DNA of 5,046 bases from JAAYWY01 sp050945275 (lineage in GTDB: Bacteria; Bacillota; DTU030; DUMP01). The notes under the pieces are model-generated. The model was not told the origin of the DNA. It ran no database searches and worked only from the letters and a program-made list of their open reading frames with translations. Both the position numbers and the translations under genes were made by a program. The number at the start of each line of letters is the position of its first letter. The stretch's first letter is position 1. Shown one piece after another: positions 1 to 5,046 of the stretch. The stretch covers positions 1 through 5,046 of the forward strand of contig JBMNSQ010000118.1 of the NCBI GenBank assembly GCA_050945275.1, given 5' to 3'.

Positions 1-1183
1 TCTAGACTTTTCTACTATTATTCTTATCCCTGCGTTAGGCACGGGTGCGGCTGCACTGGTGAGTCGATCTGTTGGGGCTCAGGATCAGGACGAGGCTGAT
101 CGAGTGGCGGCTCAGGCTTTAACGCTGGCTTTTTTACTGGGCATGGTTATGGCTGTTTTTGGCTATTTATCGGCTAGACCGTTGTTTATTCTTAGCCAGA
201 CGGAGCCAATGGTGCAACACTTAGCTGCAAAATATCTTAGAATTGTTAGCGTGTCCACCTTATTTATGTTGCCTTTATTTGTTGGTAACGCCTTGCTACG
301 GGGGGCAGGGGATACACGCACACCTCTTGCCCTGGCGCTGTTTACTAATATCCTAAATATTATTGGTGACTATGTCCTGATTTTCGGGTGGGGTAAGGTA
401 CCGGCATTGGGAGTAGCGGGTGCAGCCTGGGCTACCGCTGGGGCCCAGATTATCGGTGCTGTGGTGGGGTTAGTATTGATTTTCTCTGGGGGAGTAGCAC
501 TTAAGGTGTCACTCCAGCAACTGCTAGCCTGGGATTCTAGTCTGGTGCGGCGGATAATTCGTCTAAGTACCCCGGCAGCACTGGAGGAATTAACTTATAC
601 AATAAGCGGTTTAACGGTATTTTTTTTGATAGGGCGTCTTGGTACGACAGCGCTAGCTGCCCATCAGGTAGCCATAACGGCAGAATCATTTTCCTACATG
701 CCTGGTTTTGGTTTTGCCATTGCCGCCTCTACCCTTACTGGTCAGCATCTAGGAGCTAAAGATAGGGAGGGCGCTTTTAACAGCGGTTGGCTGACGGCCC
801 GTTATAGCCTAACGGTAATGGGGATTATGGGGGCTATATTCTTCTTTTTCCCTCGCTTATTAGCACAACTTTTCACCAGCGATGCCAGCGTTGCAGAGTT
901 AGCAGCGATTTGTATTCGCATAGCTGCTTTGGAGCAAATGCCCATCGCGTTAGAGCAGGTATTGGCGGGATCGCTTCGTGGGGCCGGTGATACCCGCTAT
1001 CCGTTTCTAGTGGCATCACTAGGTAACTGGGTGCTGCGGTTGCCGCTGGTGGCTTCAGCTGTACTGGTTTTTGGTTGGCCAATATGGTCGATCTGGATAA
1101 TTACCGTAGTTGACTGGTTTATCCGGGCGGTGCTACTTGTGATCCATTTTCGCGGTCGGCAGTGGGCAGCGCTAGAGGTGTAG
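1..1183 (+). CDS. MATE family multidrug efflux transporter, 5'-truncated by window edge
   Basis: Predicted inner-membrane pump of the MATE (multidrug and toxic compound extrusion) family, which exports cationic drugs or metabolites in exchange for Na+ or H+. The reading frame is open from base 2, so the GTG at 59 is an internal Val codon, not the start. About 393 residues are visible against a usual 440-460, so TM1 and part of TM2 are missing. The protein is almost wholly hydrophobic helices. The two-fold internal symmetry of MATE shows as the same loop motif in each half: RGAGDTRTP at 299-325 and RGAGDTRYP at 977-1003. A GVAGAAWAT segment (about 413-439) and LAAHQVAI (about 653-676) are also typical. 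The Glu pair in ALEELTY (about 581-601) and the Asp of the second RGAGDTR motif lie where NorM-type pumps carry cation-binding acidic residues; this alignment is from memory. It ends with TAG just before a hairpin terminator. Substrate and coupling ion cannot be told; the TM1 residues that would help are outside the window. Confidence 0.93.
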   Translation, partial: LDFSTIILIPALGTGAAALVSRSVGAQDQDEADRVAAQALTLAFLLGMVMAVFGYLSARPLFILSQTEPMVQHLAAKYLRIVSVSTLFMLPLFVGNALLRGAGDTRTPLALALFTNILNIIGDYVLIFGWGKVPALGVAGAAWATAGAQIIGAVVGLVLIFSGGVALKVSLQQLLAWDSSLVRRIIRLSTPAALEELTYTISGLTVFFLIGRLGTTALAAHQVAITAESFSYMPGFGFAIAASTLTGQHLGAKDREGAFNSGWLTARYSLTVMGIMGAIFFFFPRLLAQLFTSDASVAELAAICIRIAALEQMPIALEQVLAGSLRGAGDTRYPFLVASLGNWVLRLPLVASAVLVFGWPIWSIWIITVVDWFIRAVLLVIHFRGRQWAALEV

Positions 1184-1206
1184 TCAACAGAAGTTACTTG
1201 GATTTA

Positions 1207-1241
1207 TATAGAAGCCTCTCGATAGATGGGAGGCTTCTATA
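1207..1241. terminator. Bidirectional hairpin terminator between convergent genes
   Basis: A perfect 12-bp inverted repeat has arms TATAGAAGCCTC at 1207-1218 and GAGGCTTCTATA at 1230-1241. It can extend inward by a G-T and a C-G pair to leave a 7-nt loop. It sits between the MATE stop (1181-1183) and the VOC stop (1257-1259 on the minus strand), the expected place for a shared rho-independent terminator. On the plus strand it is followed by a broken T-rich run (1244-1255, TTTCTGTGTTTT). On the minus strand the following bases are only mildly T-rich, so termination of the VOC transcript may be weaker. Confidence 0.75.
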
Positions 1242-1256
1242 CATTTCTGTGTTTTG

Positions 1257-1640
1257 CTAGAACTGCACTAGTTCAATTAACTCGTTATCTGGCCCGCGTA
1301 AAAAAGCAATTTTGAGTCCACCCTCGAGTTCGCGGGGAGATTCATCTTCCAGCTTCACCCCTGCGATCCTAAGTTCGGCCCAGGCATTATCAATATCGCT
1401 TACCTTAAACGCTATGTGGGCAATCGGTCCGTCGCTGCTGGGAACTGGCTGGCCAATGTACTCTAAGAGTTCTACTGTTCCCGAGCCAGCTGCAAGCATG
1501 GCTTTCTTCAATCCTCTGGACGACAGATCGTCTTTACTTTGCAGCTTAAGGCCCAGTATTTCCTGATAAAACGAAATGGACTGTTCCAGGTTAGCCACTT
1601 GTACACCTACATGATCCAAGTCTGAAACCTTTATTCCCAT
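1257..1640 (-). CDS. VOC superfamily metalloprotein (glyoxalase I / methylmalonyl-CoA epimerase-like)
   Basis: Small soluble protein of the vicinal oxygen chelate fold, probably a cytoplasmic metal-dependent lyase or epimerase. With the ATG at 1640 it is 127 residues. This start is preferred to the in-frame ATG at 1664 because AAGGAGGT lies 7 nt upstream of it, and the protein then begins MGIKVSDLDHVGV, typical of the family. Two beta-alpha-beta-beta-beta modules are visible: DHVGVQVANLEQSISFYQEI (9-28) and HIAFKVSDIDNAWAEL (75-90). Likely metal ligands are His10, Glu57 (VELLEY), His75 and Glu123 (LIELVQF). The 18- and 48-residue spacings between the last three match E. coli GloA (E56, H74, E122). 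Methylmalonyl-CoA epimerase is the main alternative: VELLE, HIAF and IAFL resemble it, but the usual insert before the second His is short here and no mutase gene is visible. It could also be a thiol-transfer resistance or dioxygenase-type VOC protein. Substrate is undetermined. No clear promoter was found upstream. Confidence 0.88.
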   Translation of the reverse strand: MGIKVSDLDHVGVQVANLEQSISFYQEILGLKLQSKDDLSSRGLKKAMLAAGSGTVELLEYIGQPVPSSDGPIAHIAFKVSDIDNAWAELRIAGVKLEDESPRELEGGLKIAFLRGPDNELIELVQF

Positions 1641-1646
1641 GACAAT

Positions 1647-1654
1647 ACCTCCTT
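1647..1654 (-). promoter_or_regulatory. Strong Shine-Dalgarno site deciding the VOC gene start
   Basis: On the minus strand this reads AAGGAGGT, a full match to the anti-Shine-Dalgarno end of 16S rRNA. It ends 6-7 nt before the ATG at 1640. It lies inside the longer open frame that begins at the ATG at 1664, which has no comparable site, so the shorter 127-residue protein is the better annotation. Confidence 0.9.
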
Positions 1655-1760
1655 GGTTTGGCATTCCTTATTAGAATTATTCGCCAATACCTGGTCTTAC
1701 CCTTTAACAAGCTTGCCTAAAAGTTAAAAACCGGATGATTTCACAGAAGCCAAGAGCGCT

Positions 1761-1853
1761 CCTACAAGCGGTAGGGGCCGGTCTCATCCTCCTGATACAG
1801 GCCGTACCGGACCGGAAAATGTGGGACGGACAGGCACAGAGGCCTGTCCCTAC
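1761..1853. repeat. Palindromic, GC-rich intergenic element with imperfect terminal inverted repeats
   Basis: This is a block of dyad symmetry in the 238-bp gap between the VOC gene and the ABC operon. GTAGGGGCCGGTC at 1771-1783 (plus strand) matches GTAGGGACAGGCC at 1853-1841 (minus strand) at 10 of 13 positions, so the element has inward-facing imperfect inverted repeats. Internal hairpins add to this: CCTAC/GTAGG (1761-1765 with 1771-1775), GGGCCGGT with ACCGGACC (1775-1782 with 1806-1813, one mismatch), and GGACAGGC/GCCTGTCC (1828-1835 with 1842-1849). ACCGG is also tandemly doubled at 1806-1815. It has no coding capacity of note and no obvious flanking target duplication. GTAGGGACAGGC-type palindromes resemble dispersed small intergenic repeats (REP- or MITE-like) of Clostridia; that family link is inference from memory. 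Confidence 0.55.
1828..1849 (-). terminator. Possible terminator hairpin downstream of the ABC operon
   Basis: An 8-bp perfect stem, GGACAGGC and GCCTGTCC with a 6-nt loop, lies about 30 bp beyond the stop of the second ABC gene in its direction of transcription. On the minus strand the only T run (CATTTTCC) starts several bases after the stem, so it is a poor match to a rho-independent terminator. It may act in 3'-end formation or simply be part of the surrounding palindromic element. Confidence 0.3.
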
Positions 1854-1878
1854 GAGTGGAGTGCTTTGCTAAGGTTTT

Positions 1879-3720
1879 TTAAGAGGCTTGGGATTGAAAC
1901 TGGTTCTGATAAAGGTTGAAATAAAACCCTTTGGCCCGGAGGAGCTCTTTATGAGTTCCCCTTTCAATGATCTTACCATCATCTATAACTAAGATTAGGT
2001 CAGCGTTTTGGATGGTACTTAAGCGATGGGCGATTACAAAGGTGGTCCTATCCTGCATTAAATTGACCATGGCCTTCTGGATCTGAAGCTCGGTGCGAGT
2101 ATCTACATTGCTGGTGGCCTCGTCCAGGATCAATATGGCCGGGTCGGCCAGTATCGCACGGGCAATAGACAATAGCTGCCGCTCGCCCTGGCTTAAGTTG
2201 TCGCCATCTTGGGACAGCACGGTATCATACTGCTCCGGTAGCCTTAGTATAAATGGTTCGGCATGGGCTAAGCGGGCAGCATACTCTACCTCGGCGTCGG
2301 TGGCTTGCAGCTTTCCGTAGCGTATATTATCGCGCACTGTTTCCGAGAAAAGGTAGGTATCTTGTAGTACAATTCCCAGGGCTGAGCGAATTGATTCTTT
2401 TCCTACCATGCTTATATCTTGGCCGTCGATATAGATCTTACCTTGATCCAGCTCGTAAAACCGTGCCAACAGGTTAACGAAAGTAGTTTTGCCAGCACCG
2501 GTAGGCCCTACTAAAGCAATGAGTTGTCCCGGATGGGCGGTGAGATTGATATCTTTGAGCACCCAAATGCCGGGTTGATAGCCGAAGGTTACATGATCAA
2601 ACTGAACTTTCCCTTGTATATCCTTAAGCTGAAGCATACCCGGCTGGGCATCTTCTTCTGGTTGTTCGTCCATGATTTCAAATACCCGTTCAGCACCAGC
2701 CAGGGCGGACTGCACCGTATTAAACAGGTTGGCCAGTTCGCTCAAGGGACGGGTAAATTGCCGGGAGTATTGTATAAAACTGGCGATTACACCCACAGTG
2801 ATAATTCCTCTCGCTGCTAGAAGTCCTCCAGCACCGGCTACAATGCCAAAACTGAGACTGCCAAACATGTGCATCAGCGGAGGTATTATTCCGGAAAAGA
2901 TTTGGGCCTGGATCCCTGCTTGACGAAGTTCTGAGCTGACAGCAGCAAATTCCTCCAATACGTTTTCTTCGCGGCCAAATACCTTAACTGTCCGCTGCCC
3001 GGTTAATGTCTCTTCTACAATTCCGTTTAGCTGCCCTAGTTTTTTCTGATGGCTTAGGAAAAAGCGTCTCGTTCGCTGCGCTATTTGTCTGATGGTAATC
3101 ATAATTAAAGGCACCACCAACAAAGTAATAACGGTGAGCAGCGGGCTTAGCCATAACATGGCCAGAAATGTTCCTATTACCGTTATTGTTCCGGAAAATA
3201 GCTGGGTGAGGCCAGTGCTCAAGGCGAGGTTAACATTCTCGATATCATTGGTTATACGGCTCATCAGCTCACCGTGGGCCTGACGATCAAAAAACCGCAG
3301 TGGAAGGGTCTGAATCTTACTGAATAGATCAGTTCTAAGCCGAAGTACGGTGTCTTGCGCGACGCTGGCAATTAGATATTGTTGCAGCCACGTTGTTAGA
3401 CTGGCCAGGGCATAAACGGCTACCATTACCAAAGAAATTCGCCCAAGCCCGGCAAAGTCTCTTATTTTAATATGATTGTCAATAGCCCGGCCGATCAAAA
3501 ATGGCCCGGTCAAATTTGCCGCCGATGCTACTATAACCAGAGCAAACACCATGACTAATGCTTTTTGTTGCTGACGCAGGTAGGCCCACAATCTGCGTCC
3601 CGTTCCTTTTATATCCTTGGCTTTGCCCTGGGGCCCAAACATCATTCGATGCCGTGCACCCCAGCCGGGGCCGGGTTTTTGTGGCGGGCGGTGCTGGTTG
3701 TTATCATTAGGCACTGACAT
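1879..3720 (-). CDS. ABC exporter half-transporter (TMD-NBD), canonical-ATPase subunit of a heterodimer
   Basis: Complete 613-residue half-exporter, the usual size for the TM288/LmrD/BmrD-type partner. The first 40 or so residues form a Pro-, Gly- and Arg-rich cytoplasmic leader ending in KAKDIKGTGRRL, common in this subfamily. Six membrane helices follow (about 53-325), then a nucleotide-binding domain (about 372-605). Motifs visible: A-loop Tyr381, Walker A GPTGAGKT (405-412), Q-loop Gln453, signature LSQGE (509-513), Walker B ILILDE with catalytic Glu534, D-loop SNVD (537-540) and switch His565. All ATPase residues are intact, but the signature departs from LSGGQ at two positions. It therefore contributes hydrolytic Walker residues to one composite site and a deviant signature to the other. 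The ATG at 3720 follows a purine-rich GAGAGAGGGAG site and overlaps the upstream ABC gene by 14 bp, pointing to translational coupling and one operon. Expected role is ATP-driven export of drugs, lipids or peptides; the substrate is not predictable. Confidence 0.95.
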   Translation of the reverse strand: MSVPNDNNQHRPPQKPGPGWGARHRMMFGPQGKAKDIKGTGRRLWAYLRQQQKALVMVFALVIVASAANLTGPFLIGRAIDNHIKIRDFAGLGRISLVMVAVYALASLTTWLQQYLIASVAQDTVLRLRTDLFSKIQTLPLRFFDRQAHGELMSRITNDIENVNLALSTGLTQLFSGTITVIGTFLAMLWLSPLLTVITLLVVPLIMITIRQIAQRTRRFFLSHQKKLGQLNGIVEETLTGQRTVKVFGREENVLEEFAAVSSELRQAGIQAQIFSGIIPPLMHMFGSLSFGIVAGAGGLLAARGIITVGVIASFIQYSRQFTRPLSELANLFNTVQSALAGAERVFEIMDEQPEEDAQPGMLQLKDIQGKVQFDHVTFGYQPGIWVLKDINLTAHPGQLIALVGPTGAGKTTFVNLLARFYELDQGKIYIDGQDISMVGKESIRSALGIVLQDTYLFSETVRDNIRYGKLQATDAEVEYAARLAHAEPFILRLPEQYDTVLSQDGDNLSQGERQLLSIARAILADPAILILDEATSNVDTRTELQIQKAMVNLMQDRTTFVIAHRLSTIQNADLILVIDDGKIIERGTHKELLRAKGFYFNLYQNQFQSQAS

Positions 3721-5046
3721 CCGCTCCCTCTCTCACTTGTGAACGGTAGATGTCTTGGTAAATGACGCTGGTTTTAAGAAGCTCCTCGTGGGTGCCCATG
3801 GCTTCAATCTGCCCGTCCTCTAGTACAATGATTTTGTCAGCGTGAAGTACAGTGCTAATTCGTTGCGCAATAATAAGGCGGGTACTTTTCGTCGGTAGAT
3901 TCGCCAGCGCTTGGCGGATCCGAGCTTCGGTCCCCATATCCACAGCACTGGTGCTGTCGTCTAAAATAAGGATGGCCGGCTTCTTGATAAGCGCCCGGGC
4001 AATGGCGATTCTTTGTTTTTGTCCTCCGGACAAGTTAACCCCCCGTTGCCCAAGTTGGGTACCGTATTTATCAGGTAAACTCATAATAAAGTCATGGGCT
4101 TGAGCGGCTTTGGCAGCGGCTGTTACTTCCTCGTCGGAGGCTTGTTGTTGTCCCCACTTAATATTATCTTTTATGGAGCCGGAAAATAAGGTGGTCTCCT
4201 GCAGTACCACCCCAATACCGCCTCTAAGTGTCTCTAATTTAATATCTTTTACGTCCTGGCCATCGATTAGTATTTTCCCTGTTGTCGGGTCATACAGACG
4301 AGGTATTAAATGCACCAAGGTGGATTTACCGGCTCCAGTTGCGCCTAGAATGGCCACGGTACTCCCGGGTTCGACTGTAAACGATATGTTTTTTAGTACC
4401 GGTGGGCCTCCCATTCCTGGGTAGCGGAAAGAGACATTGTCAAACTCCACTCGGCCGGCCGAAATAGATTTATCAATAGCAGCGGGCTTATCGGCAATAT
4501 CAACTTCGGTGGTCAGTACTTCGTTTACTCTGGTGGCGGATACTTGGGCTCGGGAAAACATCACAAATAGCATTCCTACCATGAGAAGGGAAAATAAAAT
4601 CTGGGTCATGTAATTGATATAGGCCATAATTTGACCTATTTCCATGTGCCCTTGATTTACCTCAATCCCTCCAAACCAAATAACAGCGACAATGCTAAGG
4701 TTCATAACCAGCATCATAATAGGCATGGCTAGGGCTATAATCCGCGAGGCTTGCACAGTAATGTCGCGCAATCGGCGGCTAGCTTGGCCAAAGCGGGCTT
4801 GTTCCTGATCCGCCTGTACATAGGCCTTAACTACACGAATCCCGGCCAGGTTTTCTTGCATGACGGCATTAACCCGATCCAAGCTCTGCTGAGATTTGGT
4901 AAACAGAGGCAAAGCTCGATTGGCAACAATAAAAAGTAGCACCACCAAAACAGGTATAGCCACCAGCAAGATGGCTGCTAGGCGGGGATTTATGGTAATG
5001 GCCATGAACATGGCGCCAATAGACATGAGCGGAGCGCGGATGAGCA
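3707..5046 (-). CDS. ABC exporter half-transporter, degenerate-ATPase subunit, N-terminus beyond window
   Basis: Partner half-exporter of the TM287/LmrC/BmrC type. The frame stays open to the right edge (LIRAPL precedes the Met at 5026, matching the family's usual LRAPLM segment), so that Met is internal. About 445 residues are visible of a usual 570-600; TM1, TM2 and the first coupling region are missing. Counting from the Met at 5026: remaining helices lie at about 1-35 and 95-160, and the ATPase domain at about 192-430. Motifs: A-loop Tyr202, Walker A GATGAGKS (228-235), Q-loop Gln276, canonical signature LSGGQ (332-336), Walker B ILILDD, D-loop SAVD (360-363). Two catalytic residues are replaced: Asp357 (codon 3956-3958) stands for the Walker B Glu, and Gln388 (codon 3863-3865) for the switch His. 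This is the known pattern of the non-hydrolytic site in heterodimeric exporters. The TAA stop lies within the first codons of the next ABC gene. The operon promoter is outside the window. Confidence 0.95.
   Translation of the reverse strand, partial: LIRAPLMSIGAMFMAITINPRLAAILLVAIPVLVVLLFIVANRALPLFTKSQQSLDRVNAVMQENLAGIRVVKAYVQADQEQARFGQASRRLRDITVQASRIIALAMPIMMLVMNLSIVAVIWFGGIEVNQGHMEIGQIMAYINYMTQILFSLLMVGMLFVMFSRAQVSATRVNEVLTTEVDIADKPAAIDKSISAGRVEFDNVSFRYPGMGGPPVLKNISFTVEPGSTVAILGATGAGKSTLVHLIPRLYDPTTGKILIDGQDVKDIKLETLRGGIGVVLQETTLFSGSIKDNIKWGQQQASDEEVTAAAKAAQAHDFIMSLPDKYGTQLGQRGVNLSGGQKQRIAIARALIKKPAILILDDSTSAVDMGTEARIRQALANLPTKSTRLIIAQRISTVLHADKIIVLEDGQIEAMGTHEELLKTSVIYQDIYRSQVREGADVSA
3724..3734 (-). 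promoter_or_regulatory. Purine-rich ribosome binding site for the second ABC gene
   Basis: On the minus strand this reads GAGAGAGGGAG, ending 3 nt before the ATG at 3720, with a GAGG core about 6 nt from the start. It is an imperfect Shine-Dalgarno site located inside the coding sequence of the upstream ABC gene. It supports the ATG at 3720 over later Met codons (residues 26-27), and fits reinitiation by ribosomes finishing the upstream gene. Confidence 0.55.

Noticed and set aside
59..61. GTG as the start codon of the MATE gene
   Set aside because: The frame is open back to base 2 and encodes LDFSTIILIPALGTGAAAL, typical MATE sequence, so the gene starts before the window.
873..1082. 69-residue minus-strand ORF opposite the MATE gene
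   Set aside because: It is a shadow of the conserved second-half MATE sequence; the product shows no domain.
1312..1566. 84-residue plus-strand ORF opposite the VOC gene
   Set aside because: It is antisense to a well-supported gene, with a low-complexity Ser/Pro-rich product and no ribosome binding site seen.
1661..1740. Sigma-A promoter for the VOC gene (candidates around TTGTTA, TTAACT and TAATAA on the minus strand)
   Set aside because: No pair of -35 and -10 boxes with 16-18 nt spacing and reasonable matches could be found; the AT-rich stretch may still hold a promoter.
1704..1787. 27-codon minus-strand ORF beginning MRPAPTAC, directly after AGGAGG
   Set aside because: The AGGAGG (1788-1793) abuts the ATG with no spacer, the frame lies in the palindromic element, and the peptide has no recognisable character.
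1740..1878. CRISPR array or tRNA in the structured intergenic region
   Set aside because: There are no regularly spaced direct repeats and no cloverleaf with a T-loop GTTC motif; the symmetry is palindromic only.
2093..3283. Several 63-98 residue plus-strand ORFs opposite the downstream ABC gene
   Set aside because: Each mirrors conserved ABC motifs on the other strand, with no family-like features of its own.
3852..4939. Plus-strand ORFs of 62-104 residues opposite the upstream ABC gene
   Set aside because: They are antisense shadows over Walker, signature and membrane segments; products are not protein-like.
5024..5026. ATG as the start of the upstream ABC gene
   Set aside because: Family sequence (LIRAPL) continues in frame to the window edge, and a start here would remove TM1 and TM2.

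Overview
This 5,046-base window is an ordinary-looking bacterial chromosomal segment dominated by membrane export genes. It holds one multidrug-type MATE transporter (plus strand, cut by the left edge), one small VOC/glyoxalase-fold protein (minus strand), and a tandem pair of ABC exporter half-transporters (minus strand, the first gene cut by the right edge). Base composition is near half GC by eye. The VOC gene has a perfect AAGGAGGT ribosome binding site, and the ABC pair is of the LmrCD/BmrCD/TM287-288 kind. Together these suggest a Firmicute, perhaps a mid-GC Clostridia/Peptococcaceae-type organism. That assignment is inference only, because no rRNA or other taxonomic marker is present.

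Layout. Bases 1-1183: MATE transporter lacking its first roughly 55-60 residues. Bases 1184-1256: a short convergent intergenic region with a 12-bp perfect hairpin that can terminate both flanking genes. Bases 1257-1640 (minus): VOC protein of 127 residues, restarted here at an internal ATG because of its ribosome binding site. Bases 1641-1878: 238 bp without a gene, holding a roughly 95-bp GC-rich palindromic element whose ends are imperfect inverted repeats. Bases 1879-3720 (minus): complete ABC half-exporter with a canonical ATPase motif set but a divergent signature motif. Bases 3707-5046 (minus): partner ABC half-exporter with a degenerate ATPase site, overlapping the downstream gene by 14 bp.

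How they work together. The two ABC genes almost certainly encode one heterodimeric exporter. All the deviant residues fall on the same composite nucleotide site: Asp instead of the catalytic Glu and Gln instead of the switch His in the upstream protein, facing an LSQGE signature in the downstream protein. The other site is fully canonical. The MATE pump and the VOC protein are separate transcription units as far as can be seen. A shared role in drug or toxic-metabolite resistance is possible but not shown by the sequence. I found no convincing sign of a previously undescribed system; the points most worth a second look are the asymmetric ATPase pair and the palindromic intergenic element.
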